Shown here one piece after another: positions 39,130 through 55,580 of a stretch of 64,000 nt of DNA. Source of the DNA: Gorsachius magnificus (taxonomy: Eukaryota > Chordata > Aves > Pelecaniformes > Ardeidae); contig CM067082.1 in assembly GCA_034008185.1 (NCBI GenBank), positions 56,875,586-56,939,585 on the forward strand, read 5' to 3'. A program made the translations under genes and the position numbers. The stretch's first letter is position 1. Every line of letters begins with the position of its first letter. The notes beneath the pieces are model-generated. The model did no database searches. It saw only the letters and a list, made by a program, of their open reading frames with translations, and had not been told where the DNA came from.

Positions 39130-39440
39130 CGTAGGGCTGACTGGAGTGACGTGCGTGTGAGTTCCCACAGGGGCAGCAGCGATCTCCGGGATGGTAAAAG
39201 CCTGTCGCGCTGCTAGCGCCGAGCGGCTCCGGGGGCAGCCGGGGTGCCGCCTGGGGCGGAAGGCCGCCGCTAGTGCCGCTGAGGCCCTCGCCTTTGGCGG
39301 GGCCGGGCGGGGGTCTCCCAGCCCTGCGGCATCCCCGGCCCGCAGGCCCGTCCGTGCTCTGTGGGGCGAGCCCGCCTCGGTGCGGGTCGGGCGGTGTCCG
39401 TGCGGCGGGTCGGCGAGCGCAGCGGCCGCACGAAACGGTT
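39130..39440. promoter_or_regulatory. Intronic CpG island, candidate internal promoter
   Basis: From about 39181 to 39440 I count about 37 CpG dinucleotides in 260 bases, in sequence that is mostly G and C. The surrounding intron is AT-rich and CpG-poor. GC boxes of GGGCGG/CCGCCC type are visible (for example GGGGCGG near 39253). No convincing open frame or splice donor was found, and it is not part of the neighbouring CR1, whose 3' end is near 39509. It could start a short ANKRD12 isoform made of the C-terminal exons only, or a non-coding RNA, or be a GC-rich insertion. All three are inferences. Confidence 0.55.
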
Positions 39441-39508
39441 CTGGGACCTGAAAACGAAATTTACTACAAGCTGTGTAGTTAATACAAGCTGGGTGTAGCA
39501 GCGGCTTT

Positions 39509-40695
39509 GCAGAGGTCATGGAATCCAAGAATACCAGGTTGGAAGGCACCTCAAGGATCACCTGGTCCAACCTTTCCAGGCAAGAGCACAGTCTGAACAA
39601 GATGGCCCAGCACCCTGTCCAGCTGCGTCTTGAAAGTGTCCAGCGTGGCAGAGTCAACCACTCCCCTGGGGAGATCGTTCCAATGGCTGACTGTCCTCAT
39701 TGTGAAAAATTTCCCTCTCATGTTTAATCAGAATCTTCTCAGGATCAGCTTGTACCCATTACCCCTCGTCTTTTCCATGTGACTCCTCGTGCAAAGGGAG
39801 TCTCCATCTTTGTAGCCACCCTTTAAATACTGGTAGACGGTGATGAGATCACCTCTGAGCCTCCTTTTCTCCAGGATGAACAAACCCAGTTCTCTCAGCC
39901 TGTCCTCATATGCCAGGCTTCCCAGTCCTTTGATCATCTTGTTGGCCCTTCTCTGGATCCCTTCTAGCCTGTCCACATCTTTTTTGTGTGGCGGGGACCA
40001 GAACCATACACAGTATTCCAGGTGTGGCCTGACAAGCGCTGAGTAGAGTGGGATAATGACTTCTTTATCTCTGCTGGTGATGCCCTTGTTGATGTAACCA
40101 AGCATCTTACTGGCCTTGTTGACTGCTGCAGGACACTGCTCACTCCTATGAGCTTATTGTCCTCTAGGACCCCCAGGTCCCTTTCCACAGAGCTGCTTTC
40201 CAGCCAGGTGGATCCCAGTCTGTGCTGCACTCCTGGATTGTGTTTTCCCAGGTGCAAGACCTTACACCTGTCTGTGTTGAACTTCATAAGGTTAGCCCAC
40301 TCTTCCAGCCTATCCAGATCTTCCTGCAGGGTTGCTCTCCCTTCTGAAGTGTCTACTTCCCCACTGCAAACTTCATCAGGCTACATTTATCCCATCATCC
40401 AGATCACTTATGAAGGTACTGAATAACACTGGGCCCCGTATCGATCCCTGAGGGACACCACTTGTGACGGGTTGCCAGTTACTAAAAGAGCTATTTACCT
40501 TTGGGTGCGGCCTGTCAGCCAATTCCCCACCCACCACACAGAATACTTGTCCAGGCCATAAAACATCAATTTCTCCAGGAGGAGGCAGTGGGGAAGTGTA
40601 TCAAAAGCCTTGGAGAAGTCCAGGTAGGCAATGTCCACCATTTACCCCACATCAACTGAACAGGTCACTTTATTGTAGACAGCCACAGTTCCCTT
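39509..40695 (-). mobile_element. CR1 LINE, 5'-truncated, with reverse-transcriptase region
   Basis: Minus-strand CR1 of about 1.2 kb. Its 3' end is near 39509 (plus strand AGAATACCAGGTTGGAAGGC). Reading upstream on the minus strand gives the pol C-terminus ([20 protein letters not shown]), then RCKVLHLGKHNPGVQHRLGS, and at the far end [10 protein letters not shown], the reverse-transcriptase motif A neighbourhood. Frames are broken by several indels and stops, so the copy is dead. It is truncated inside the RT domain near 40695. Confidence 0.92.
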
Positions 40696-42070
40696 AGACG
40701 TTTGACTAAAAGTCCACACAAGTTCGCTGCCCAGATAATTAAGTCCTTCCCAGTTATTTCCTGCAGTGTTGATTCCTGTTTCTGTCACAAAATTAAATGG
40801 TCTATAAATTCAAAGGAACAACATCTTATAATAACACTTGAAGTTGTTCAGGTGATACGGATGCTCGCCAGCTCTGAAATTTTTATTTCCGGATAACTTA
40901 GCTGCATAAACTCAGAGAATATTTACAGACAGATTGTTTATCTTGCTTCTTATGCTTTGTGCTTCTCTGCTAGCAAAATTGCTGAGATCTTTGGGAGGTC
41001 TTTTGGGGTTTAGTAAAATGAATAAAATAAAAGCTTGGTGTTACTATGAGCATCTTCTCTTAGTTCATTGAAAGACTGTGATAGGTCTATTGAACTGTGC
41101 CCCGAATGCAAAGTTTCCAGGCAAAACTAGACTGCAGTGTATCTCAGGCTGACAAAGCCCACTATGATTGAGACAGATTACCCCAGTAGGTGTTTGTGGT
41201 TTGGTTTTTTTTTTTGTTGTGTTTGTTTTGTTTTTAATACTGATGACTTCTACAAAAATGGCATATGCCATAAACATTAGTCACTAGTTTGGGAGCCAAA
41301 GTGTTTTCATCGAGAGAAGCGGATTGTGTCTTGCTTGGTAGTTTGAAACATGAAGGAGTTGAGTGTGATTTTATACCAAATAATAACTTAAGAAATGAAC
41401 CACAATTCGTTATTCAACATGTTCTTTAATCCCAAAGACATTGGCTAATTTGCAGATGCAGGAAAAATTGTCCTGAAATAATTTTCCAAGATAATCAAAT
41501 AAGTTTTGGTAGATAAATCACTTTGTTACTGGAGTGTATAGGTGCCTGATGGATACCAGTAACGCAATGTGTCCATTCATATATTCATAATGGATTTATT
41601 ATTTCTTGACAGTTGCAGGATCTGTATTATTGAATAGAACTATTTATGTCTGTGAGTTTGTGTTGGGTACAAGGTAAATAGGCATGTATTTCAGCTGTGG
41701 TTTCTGAGTATCAGTGGTAGTAAGCAGTATTTCTTTTAGTTTTGATGAGTCTTTCCAAAGCAGTACCAATGCTCTTACATCTAGCAGTTGTTAAAAACTA
41801 TGCTGAACTGTGAAATAGAGCTTGCATAGAGAAAAGTAAACTTTGGGTGGAGCCTTAAAACTCCCACGATGTTTATTAGTTACTTCTCAAGAAACATCCG
41901 ATTTCTGCAGTTGCCATGAGGGCTCCAGGTGCCTTTTCAGTGTTTATCATAGAACTCAAGGAGGACAGTAGTATCGGCTGTTTACTATAATTGATTAAAA
42001 ATGCAAAATGTTTGGAGTATAGCCAATCAGTAACAGTGTTGATAGCTTGCTATTTGATTTTTTTATTTGA

Positions 42071-42118
42071 TTTTTTTTTTTTTTTTTTGTGGCCTAAGCT
42101 TTAAAAAAAAAAAAAAAA
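42071..42118. repeat. T-run and A-run inverted pair
   Basis: About 18 T bases (42071-42089) are followed, after a 13-15 base spacer, by about 16 A bases (42103-42118). In RNA this pair would form a strong U-A hairpin. It may also reflect uncertain homopolymer lengths. Confidence 0.6.
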
Positions 42119-42678
42119 TTACTTGAATAACTGACAGGAGGAAACACTTTTCCAAGCCACTGCCTGGGGCTCTGGTGTACTTTCTGTGCTTGCCAGTGTT
42201 CTGCGTGATTGTAGGATTAGGCATATGGTTGGTTATCTTTTGTGCCATATAAAATGCCAGTGACACTGTATAGATATATCAAGTGACTCTTTTTTTTAAG
42301 CAATATTTTTCTTTTTCTTACTTTGCTCTTGTATTTGTTTAGGCAGCTTTTAGCTTCTCAAAATGAACAGTTGTGCTTTAAAGGGTCTTTAAAATTGAAA
42401 GCAAGTTGTATTTTTACTATCTTCTAATGTATAGCCTTTTTAAAGAGCAGCTATGGCATGCTGACAATGGCTGCTTACAGGCACTAAACAGTTTGAAATG
42501 CCATTTCGGTCAGGTTTATTAACTTTACGTAAAGAATCCTTAAAACCTTTTATTGCAAATGGGTTGAAGTTGCAAAATTAATGGCATGTACAAAACTCCG
42601 TATTTTCCCTAAAAAATACCTTGCTTATGCTTTTTTTTTTTTTTTTAATACATGCTCAAATCATACAGGCAATGTTAA

Positions 42679-45080
<2,402 letters not shown>

Positions 45081-46510
45081 ATACTGAAATTGTCATCGAT
45101 TTGTCTGGAATTAAGATTTTGCATATTATACATTTTTACTTTGATTAGGCCTCATCTGGGTGTACAATAGCAAGAGGATATGGGTATATATACATATACG
45201 CTGCTTTTCTGTTTTGTACCATGTCTGGTTTTCTTTCACCTCCAGAAATTAATGAGAGCATTACTCTGCTGGTTTCTATGAAATCAAATTTCACTCAGAC
45301 CATACTTTGGAAGGTTACAAATATAGTGTAAACAACAAAAAAAGATGATCAGAATATAAGACCATTTTTGTCACTAGGCCAGAGAATCAGAATGCCAGTA
45401 GCGTGTGAAGTGATGAGACTGGTTCGTGAAATTTGGAAATGTTTTGTGGTGTGGAGATATTCACATAATACTTTTCTCCTCTCTATAAGGCAGTCATTAG
45501 AACTGTTCCATAAAAACCAGATGACCAACAGTGAAATGTTAAATGCTACCAGATGAATGTTTTTTTTTTCAAAATCACCTCAAGCTCTGTCTTATTTACT
45601 TGCACCATGTTGTTTACATGTTGTTACAGGTTCAGTGTTGTTACAGCTCCTGATTAAACCTAAAATGAGCAGTATACTTTATAATCCACATACCTTTTAT
45701 GGACTACCACTCAGAGGTTTGCTGCAGCCGTTATCTCTTAAGAGATTATAATTTCACGGTGTCGGTATTTTGCAAACAGGTCTGCTAACTTAACAAAAAT
45801 GGAAACAGCATTCAGAACCTGTTTCAATGACTGCGAGGAGCACATCATGCAAGGAAGAAATTTGATGTTACAGGTGTAATAAAAGTGTTGATGCATTGGA
45901 TGTTGGGCATTTTAAAATGAAACACCTACATTTCCAACATACGTGGAATTCTACTTTAGTCCTGGAGCCCCTTACAGAATTATTACAGCTTCCAGTGTTT
46001 CCTCAGTCTGTTATGACTTCTTTTTCCCCATCTTTAAAGAACTAGAGCTATACACAACAAGGTGATTCAGCAGGACATAGTCATTTTATGGAGACTGTAT
46101 TGTTCTCCCATTTTAAGCTTTATACTGACAATTTTTTAAATCGTTATTTCCTTAGCAATTCTGACTGATAGGGGCAAAAATGAGATTTTTCATTTCTGTT
46201 AACAGTCCAAATATAATCAGTTAGTTCTGAAGCTCAGAACATCCTTTTGCTTTTTTTCTACCCCAATTTAGAGGCCCTGAACTTTTTAGCAATTTGAGGT
46301 ACATCTGAGTTACACACATAACTGCATTTTTATAGTTAACATTTTAGATTTGATCTTACATAAGCTGATTCTGTATCTGAATTCCGTGAAACAAAAGGAA
46401 TCTTTATTGGGGGAGAAGTTGTTGTGGTTCTTCCTCTTTCCCCCCCAAGCATTTCTGACCATGAATATAATAACAGTAGTAGTGGTAAAATGCCTCTCCT
46501 TCCCCCTCGC

Positions 46511-46700
46511 TACCTCATAGAATCATAGAATCATAGAATGTTTTAGGTAGGAAGGGACCCCTAGAGGTCATCTAGTCCAACCCCTCTGCAGTGAGCAGGG
46601 ACACCGCTAACTAGATCAGGTTGCTCAGAGCCCCATCCAACCTGACCTTGAATGTTTCCAGGGATGGGGCCTCCACCACCTCTCTGGGCAACCTGTTCAT
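46511..46700 (-). mobile_element. CR1 LINE 3' end, 5'-truncated
   Basis: The plus strand opens with three tandem copies of ATAGAATC-type octamers (CATAGAATCATAGAATCATA), the reverse complement of the CR1 tail. GGTCATCTAGTCCAACCCCT and a GCCTCCACCACCTCTCTGGG stretch follow. It is truncated near 46700 at CAACCTGTTC. Confidence 0.93.
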
Positions 46701-48044
46701 CTTCAGTCTGTGGTAATTTTTCTTGGAAAATAACAATACTGCACATAATGTTTAACAGAGTATTAAATACGGTTTTTATTATCATTGAAATCCATGTTTT
46801 AAGCTACCAACTTTGATACTTGGATTTAGTTACTTCACGGGAAGAATGTAGATGCATAAGAAACCATTCTCTTGTAATGCATTCTGCCACTTCCCTGTTA
46901 CCCCACTAGCAACTCTTAATTTTGTTCTACAATGAAACTTTTCTTGTACTTGAGCAAATTGCTGGGAAGGATTTGTAAGCAAAGATCTGGTTTATTTTGC
47001 AGGAAAATGACCACCTCAGAACTGTTTTTATGGGATTTCTGAGTCTTTGCAGGCTTGCCTTTACGGCTGCACGTGTTGGGCAGACCTTGAGAACCGTACT
47101 TTGCAGTCGTATGGACCAAAACAGAAATGGGGGAGGAAAAAGACGCCATTTCTGGTGAACAGACTGTTAGCTCACCTAAACACCTATAGGTCAGGGGTAC
47201 GAGATCCGTATTGAGGGCTCTTCCTCGAACCAACCTGTTCAGCCATCCTTGATGTCTGAAATCTCAGATGTTTTCTAGAGATTTCACTCTTCGTAGGTTT
47301 TTTCCTGTTCGTGCCCATTGCTACAGTGTACAAACTCCTGCAGTGTCTTTTCTTTTTTCTAAAAAAGTAACAGCAGTTCCTTCTCTTTAGTGAGTATTAT
47401 TTAAATGTTAAATTAGCATAGTGTGGCTTTAGGACTGTCTGTAGCGTATCTAGTTTCTCACGATGGGCAGATGTGACATTCCAGATTCTTATTAAAGAGA
47501 TTAAAAAGAAAAATAATTGTTTCATTGAGCAGGACATTAAGACATGTCTGCTGACTTTTTTTTAATCTCCTTTTGGGGATTTTGATGATAAAAATATTTT
47601 TTTATTATTGCTTTTGAATACTTGTATGGCCAGTTAAATCTGGCTGCTTAAGTTTTCCTTTATTGATGTTTTTGCTTCTCCTGAGAGAATATTCATTTAC
47701 TTTGTTACTGAATTTTAAAGAGAACAAAGAGAGAGCAATTTTGTGGAAGGATCTGCCTTGTACTGATTAAGACTTTAAGGCATAAATCTTTAAGCCTCCT
47801 ACTCTAAATTTCAAAAATAGAGCACAGTAAATAGCTTGGGAGAATCTGAAAATACCCATTTTTAGTGAGCAGCTGGCTCACGGTGAAAGTGGTGGTCAAC
47901 CTATATGCTCACATATACCGTGATACTTTGAATCAGAGTTTATTTTTCCATCTGAAGCGTTGTTTATGAAGGTCCCACAAAGCAGGTTTTATGTTTTAAA
48001 GTATGTGTAAGACTGAATCATCAAATAACTTACAGTTTGAATAA

Positions 48045-48678
<634 letters not shown>

Positions 48679-49598
48679 CAACTAGCATCTTCTGACTCAC
48701 CCTTTCCCTTGGACAAGTAGAAATTGAGGTGCAGTGATACACAAAGGTATTTTTCTTTTAAGACAGAGCACTTAATTCTGTGGAATACTTCCTTTCTCAA
48801 TAATTCAGGTGTTCCTTCAGATAAGTGTGGCACGGGCTCTTGCTCAAACACAGAAGATGGATGCTAATTTTGAAGTCAGTTTCCTGGTAAATGCCGTTAT
48901 CTGTATTTTAAAATTGCGTATAGCTTTAGGGCTTATTGCTGAAAAAGACGACGAAATGTGGTGAGTTAACAGCGCTGGAAGCTGTTAATAGCTAAAACAG
49001 CCACCAAAAAACAAATGATACTTAAAATCTGCTATAAAGCTTTGTATTATGAAACTTCAGTAACAGTTGAACTCCCACAGAAAAGTAATGAAAAAGCCTG
49101 TGGAAGAAAGTGTAAGACTTGGAGGAAAATAGTCTATTAATCTTATTATATTTTGTAAATTGCTGTACAGTCTTCTTTTTGGAAAAAGATGTAATATTGT
49201 CTTCATTTTTAAATAATTTATTTTATACATATTGTGCAGATGTAAATAGTCTTGTAATTAATGTTCAAACCTGTATAAAATAGATATTTTAACTGTAAAA
49301 CTGTTTTTGTCTAATGTTTTATTGGACCAAAGTTGTAGTTTTTATTAAGTGTAGCGTGTTCCTGGTTGGCAGTTCTTTTTTGTATGGCATGTGTTTGGTT
49401 TAGCTGCTTGTTTCATCGCCATGACTGTAAAAGAATTGAAACTGAACTGTATTGCATGCTCCACAGAACTCTTAACGCCTTTACTTCGATAACTGATACC
49501 TAAACAACTGTAATATTTACAAAGTCATATTTCATATTAGTCTGCTGTTGTAATGCCATACTTACGACTTACTATACTGAAAATATTTTTGTGTAAAA
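48679..49598 (+). other. ANKRD12: ANKRD12 3' UTR (5' part, up to the assembly gap)
   Basis: AT-rich untranslated sequence following the stop codon. I found no AATAAA or ATTAAA before the gap, so the main polyadenylation site is probably in or beyond the N block, unless a variant hexamer such as TATAAA (about 49273) is used. A Pumilio-type motif TGTAAATA is at 49241-49248. Confidence 0.75.
49241..49248 (+). promoter_or_regulatory. Candidate Pumilio response element in the 3' UTR
   Basis: TGTAAATA fits the UGUANAUA consensus bound by PUM1/PUM2, which promote mRNA decay or repression. It lies about 560 bases after the stop codon. A single 8-mer occurs often by chance in AT-rich sequence, so this is tentative. 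Confidence 0.35.
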
Positions 49599-50098
49599 NN
49601 NNNNNNNNNNNNNNNNNNNNNNNNNNNNNNNNNNNNNNNNNNNNNNNNNNNNNNNNNNNNNNNNNNNNNNNNNNNNNNNNNNNNNNNNNNNNNNNNNNNN
49701 NNNNNNNNNNNNNNNNNNNNNNNNNNNNNNNNNNNNNNNNNNNNNNNNNNNNNNNNNNNNNNNNNNNNNNNNNNNNNNNNNNNNNNNNNNNNNNNNNNNN
49801 NNNNNNNNNNNNNNNNNNNNNNNNNNNNNNNNNNNNNNNNNNNNNNNNNNNNNNNNNNNNNNNNNNNNNNNNNNNNNNNNNNNNNNNNNNNNNNNNNNNN
49901 NNNNNNNNNNNNNNNNNNNNNNNNNNNNNNNNNNNNNNNNNNNNNNNNNNNNNNNNNNNNNNNNNNNNNNNNNNNNNNNNNNNNNNNNNNNNNNNNNNNN
50001 NNNNNNNNNNNNNNNNNNNNNNNNNNNNNNNNNNNNNNNNNNNNNNNNNNNNNNNNNNNNNNNNNNNNNNNNNNNNNNNNNNNNNNNNNNNNNNNNNN
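49599..50098. other. Assembly gap of 500 N
   Basis: Exactly 500 unknown bases, which suggests a placeholder of conventional size, not a measured length. It separates the ANKRD12 3' UTR from the downstream sequence. Confidence 0.98.
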
Positions 50099-53000
50099 GT
50101 CACCTCTAGTATTGCACTGCTTCTGTGCATGCTGCCTGTGTTTCTGTGAAATCAAGGAGGACTGAAACCCTCCCATGCGTTGCTGGCTGATACCCATTTG
50201 CTTCATGTTCATGTGAGGGCAGATCTCCTGGTTCCGTGTCCTTATATTTGCCTTTGTTCACAGAAAGTCCATTGCCTACCCGGGATGGGAGCAAATGAAA
50301 GTGAGGGCTTAATTCCCGCTGATACCAGTTCATTGTGGCTTTATACTGTTTTTGCAGCAGGCTGGTTTCACTGGGCTGCCCTGCCTTGCTGTTACTGTGA
50401 GTGAGAACCTCCATGTCTGCGTGATTAAAGGAGCCCCAAAAGTAATCTCTGCAGAGATCAGAGTGAAGGAGCATTGTGGGATTAGGGGAAAATACAAAGA
50501 CCTTTGGGAATCCAGAGAAATACGTTCCCCTCTATTTTTTTAACTGGAAACTCTGGTCCTCATTTCCTTGCTGCTTTTATGAAAAATTCAAAGTCGTATC
50601 AGGCATTAAAATGACAAATTGGCTGATTTTGTCTGTTGTTATAAATATGGGGTACTATTTGCTTGTCAGGCAGCTTCGTAATTAGCAGCGGTCTATGTGG
50701 TATCAAGGCAAGAGATCATCAGATCAAGTTTCATGTTTATTCCACAGCCAGCATCTTCCCTATTGCTAATGAAAGTGTCTCCCAGGGACTGGCATATCTG
50801 AGCCTGGGAGCTATGTAACATCACTCTTTGAGCTTCACTTCCATCCCAACCCTCATTCTCATTTGGTTTTGATCACATCCTGAATTTATAAATGTATCCT
50901 GTTATCAAATATATTTTCAGTAGTGCTTCTTAAGGCAAAACAAAACAATATGTTTTCTAGTAGTTTTTGTTGCTGGTAAGCATAAGTGTGTGTTTGTAGG
51001 GTGCGTGTTTATACTATCCTGGCACAGGGTAAGCTTTGCTGTTTTGTACAGGAGGGGCATGTGCGTTCACAAAGGCATTTTAAAAGGCCATCAAGTTCCT
51101 AGTAGTTCACAGTTTGCCTTCTGCTTCTTCCCGAAGTTGAAAGATTTTAGTTAGGGAAACTACAGTGTCTCTGAAAAGTCATGATTTAATGAGGAAAAGA
51201 ATTGCAAATAATGCAAAGATGGAGATGGGATTCCTTAAGAGACTCCATGCTTTCATTTGGTAAAATACTCCCTGCAGAAAATCTCTTCGTCTTTCCTTTC
51301 CCCAGTCTAGCCTTCATACTGTTGTTATGACTGTTTCTGTATAGCATGAAGCAGCTGATGGTTTGGTATAAGCAATAAGATCACAGGACTTTTGATACTG
51401 GAGTATTGGATCAGTTGTCATGTCATGACATACATATTCATAGCCTAGCAGGCCTTGTAGCCGATTTATGCATAAGGGACTGATAAGAAAAAAATTGATT
51501 TATGATGATCTCAAAAACATGGTCTCCCAAGATGTATTCTGCAGCTTTGAGACCTACAGTTTAGGCTCTATTAATTTTACAGTGCTGTCTGGAATTATCC
51601 ATCTGTTTAAAGGTTAACTGTCTTTACACTTTTGAAATGGGTAGTTCTGTTTTGGTTCTTGCTTTGTTCATGCCACTGATTTATAAATTATTAAATCTAT
51701 CACCACACAAAAAGACTGAAATTGGTTGCCAGATTACAACATCTACTTATTTCAAACTTTACTTGGCAACTTTTGATACTATCTTAAATACTCCCTGTTA
51801 AGTGCTGGGAGGAGGGGAAATGTTGAACCCAATGGCTTGTGTTGTATAACTCAATGAACTTTCTGCAAAACCCCACCATTATTATTACACAAATGTCGCC
51901 ATGTGCCCGGAGGAGCACATCAGACAAAGCCTTCAGCACAGCACCGTACCAGGCAAACTCTAGCATGTGGCCACACAGTGAGAGAGATGGTGGGGTCTCC
52001 TGTTTGATAAAGAGCTACAGAGAGGACCCATAAAGCTTGACCTTTCATTTTTTGAATAAAGCTGTCAAGCTATAATGGTTTTTTTCCTTTTAGTAGTGTT
52101 TCTTGAGTGGGTAGGGCCATGTCCCTGCCTTGCCCCTTTCCTGTCAGGACAACCAAGCTGGTCTTGCTTGTTTGGAAACTCATTGTTGGAGGGGAACTGG
52201 AAAGAAGTGGGGATGGAACTGTGATGTGCATGGGGTGGCTCTGAGTCCACGTGCCTCCCAGCAGGCACCCACCATCCCTTGCTCCAGAGTCCGACTGTTG
52301 TCTGGAGCAAACAGCAGTGTGGAAAATGACTTTGAGGTCCCCGGGTCCACTCACACAGCCTATTGCTGCATGAGTACAGGTTGGCTTTATGGTGCTTGTT
52401 GACAATAATTAGGTGACAAAGTTCTCCATCATCTCTTCTACAGAGCACCCTTCTGCCAGTGCTCTTCAGCAGCTGGGCAATTGTTTTCATTTTTAGCCTG
52501 TCATCATTTGAAAAGCCAATTCAAGTGCATACAGGTAGCAGGGAAGAGTGAATTTCCAGGGAATTTTCTCTTGTGTAGCTTGCACATGTGTGGTCCTCTG
52601 TGCTGCAGCTTCTTCTTGTCAGTGCTATCTGAGCATGTTGATCCACTGCAATAGGTACCCAAGACCATGACAGTTTTGTTGAAGTTATAATATCTTGACT
52701 TGTGTCTGTGTACATTTGTTTGCCCAAAGTCTTGCAGATAGATCGGAGATTTTTCTGCAGAGCTAAGCTTTAAAAAAATCCCACTATTAATTTTCTAAGT
52801 TGATTTTGGACTCTTAATTAACTTTGGCTGCGGCGTACCAGCTCCAGCAGAAACTTCCTTTCTCAAAGCACAGGAGACCTATCCTTACATTCCCTGCTGC
52901 TTTTGGACAGATACTAACCCAGGAGAGCCATTTTGCTTGTCTTTCTTGCTGGATCAGCAAAAGCAGAAATATCGCCTGTGCAGTATCTCTTGTATATAGA

Positions 53001-53654
53001 ATGAGTAGCTCAGCTTTAGCACAGATCTGGCGAGAAGACTGTTTCACAGAAAAAATGTTCCTTGCAGTATTGTTCCATCCCACAGCTTGAGAAACTCTGC
53101 ATGAGCATTCATCATCTGATGATAGTCAGCCATGGGTGAAGAAGTCTGTTACATAGACTGACAAATGTTGAGCAACTACTGTTTCCAGAAAGTCATATTC
53201 AGAGGTTCGTACACTTAATATTCGTATACTTGGCATTTGCATGTGTAAAACTGGAGAAATTCCCAAGAGAATACTGAATAAATACCTTATGATCTGGTCC
53301 ATTAACTTCACTGGAGAGGTCAGCTCTAGAACTATTAGAAAATAGCATTTTGCCCACATATAATTTGTTTTTCTTTCATTTAAAACTGAAAATAGGCAGG
53401 CTTTTTCCAAAGATGTTCAATTGGTAATCTAAATGATTTTAGTTTGTGTTGGAAATTGAAGTTCTCAGGTTTGAAGTTCTTGCATTTACAATGTAAAGTT
53501 GAAAATTTCTACATAAAAAGACACTTTATGTGAAATAAATTATTTAAATGAACTCCTAATTTTCCAGTGAAAGCCCAATTATGTTGGAAAATTTTTAACC
53601 ATTTTCTCAAGAGTAGAATCCTCAAGAGAAATGAAATATAGCTGGTATATTCTC

Positions 53655-53735
53655 CCAGAATCATAAAATCCCTCCAAAGTTAGAGGACGCCTCAAGAGTT
53701 CACCTAATTTACTTCTCACAGTATGCAATGCTACA
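53655..53735 (-). mobile_element. Possible ancient CR1 tail remnant
   Basis: AGAATCATAAAATCCC followed by GAGGACGCCTCAAGAGTTCA resembles the reverse-complement CR1 3' end (AGAATCATAGAAT... GGACCTCAAGAGGTCATCTA). The match is short and diverged. Confidence 0.35.
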
Positions 53736-55568
53736 GACAGAAAAAAAGATAATGGTTTAAATGATCGTAATGAAGAGCTTAAATTATTATTATCAATGTG
53801 TTTTAAACAAGCGTTGGTTTCCAAACCACGGGCAAATAATTGTTTCAGTGTAACTTCTAATGTGTGACTTTTACCTGAACCAGCTGTGTGATTTATTCTG
53901 AATTAATAGTTCTTTTATCTAGTGCTCAGAGATTCCAGTTAGGAAGAGGATCCTATTGTGCCCAAGGATGTATGGATACAGAATTTGGCAAGAAGCCCCA
54001 TGCTGAAGGGCCTGTCATCTGAAGAAAACCATCTCAAAAGTCTTCCTTGAGATCATATTTCTTCCTAGAAGGTTTCCAATACATTCTTAAGTATGTTTTT
54101 GGCAGTAAATAACACCTTCTTTTTGAAGGGGGCAACATTTGTAATTTCAGTTTTACCAAAGATTGCACACTATGGGTTGAGCTTGCCAATGGATAACATC
54201 CATAAATGTAAAAAGTCAGTCTACAAATTACCAATCTCTTCCTGAAGTGCTATGGTCTGTGAGCAGACAAGGTTTTGCTCTTTAAGCAAGAGGTGAGTAA
54301 GTGAGACACTGTTGTAGGAGATAATTATGAAAAACAAACCTCATGGCTGTGATTGCAGGAGCCGTTGTGATAAATACAGGTAAAAATTGCGAGTCTGCAA
54401 ATAAAAATGCATTTATTCAACAGCTTTCTGTGGCCACGATGTAATTGAAAAGGATGCTGAGTTCTCATTACTGCTGAAAAGGTCTCCTCGCTATGCAGAA
54501 ATGTGGACATAAAGCAATAGGGGAGAGCTGAACATTAAAAACATTGACCTGCTTCCTTTGGCTCTTGATTAGTCTGGGGATAAGGAAGATCTGCACACCC
54601 ATCTGGCAATCTTTTGTAAATATTGACTTCTAGGGAGCAATGCCATCCTGCCAGCTCACAGCGGTGCCTTCCTTTGTTACCGCCAGATTGTGGCATTTCA
54701 GATAATGGCTGCCCTGCACATGCAAAGTTTCATCATTCCTTTAAAGAGCTCCAGATACTTTAGGCACAGCTCAGTTGCCTAAACCAAAGCATCCAGGGCC
54801 ATCCGAGACACCTTCGGCATCCCGCTAGTCCCTCAGCTGCCAGGTCAGGTATTGCCTGGGTCTCCCATAGGTCCCTTGCCATATCTCCCAGTTACCATGT
54901 GGATGCTTAGGGCACCTCTAACTGCAGGAGCTACTTATGCCTGGGCAACTGAAAGGTGCCCTTTGTGTCTCTGTGTCTGAAAGCACAGCTGCCACGCAAT
55001 GGTAGAGCCATAGGCAGTCAACAATCAGCCTGACTTTGGCACATGAGCACCCCGTCGTGGTAAAGCTTGTTGCAGTATCATCTTGGCAGAAGTACCCCAG
55101 AAAACTAAAGGAATTCAAGACAAATGGTGATGGACTCCATGCCACTGGCAAATACTTGGGGATCTCCCTTAATGACGTTGGAAGCTGCAGTATTTTGCAG
55201 AATGAGATTTAATCCTTCAGAGGTGAACCTGTCCTTGACTGGTCCCACTAAAAGAGCTGAAATCTGAAAACAGAAACTAAAGGAAAATAGACCATCAGCT
55301 TCCCTAGCAGGGAAAGCAGCACTGCGAGCACAACTGGAAGGCTGCAGGAGACAGTGAGGAAGAGACTGGTGCACACACAGCGAAGTGCAAGGCCTTGCCT
55401 GCAATTCCTGTGGTCCTTGCAAAGGTCTTTCGAGCTCTCAGGCCAACACCCTACTGTGAAAAATGCATACTTAAAGCACATGGCCTCAAGTGCAGCTTTT
55501 GAAGTTTGTAAGCAAGAGGTGGAAATTGGAAAACAACCACACTCAGCCCCAGACCAGCTGCTTATGCA

Positions 55569-55580
55569 GGGGGGGGGGGG
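55569..55580. repeat. G12 homopolymer
   Basis: Twelve consecutive G bases. The length may be inaccurate in the assembly. Confidence 0.8.

Noticed and set aside
39191..39482. Two overlapping open frames in the GC-rich island
   Set aside because: Arg/Ala/Gly/Pro-rich reading is expected from GC-rich sequence lacking stops. No conserved domain is recognised.
49537..50212. Open frames crossing the N block
   Set aside because: They exist only because unknown bases cannot contain stops.
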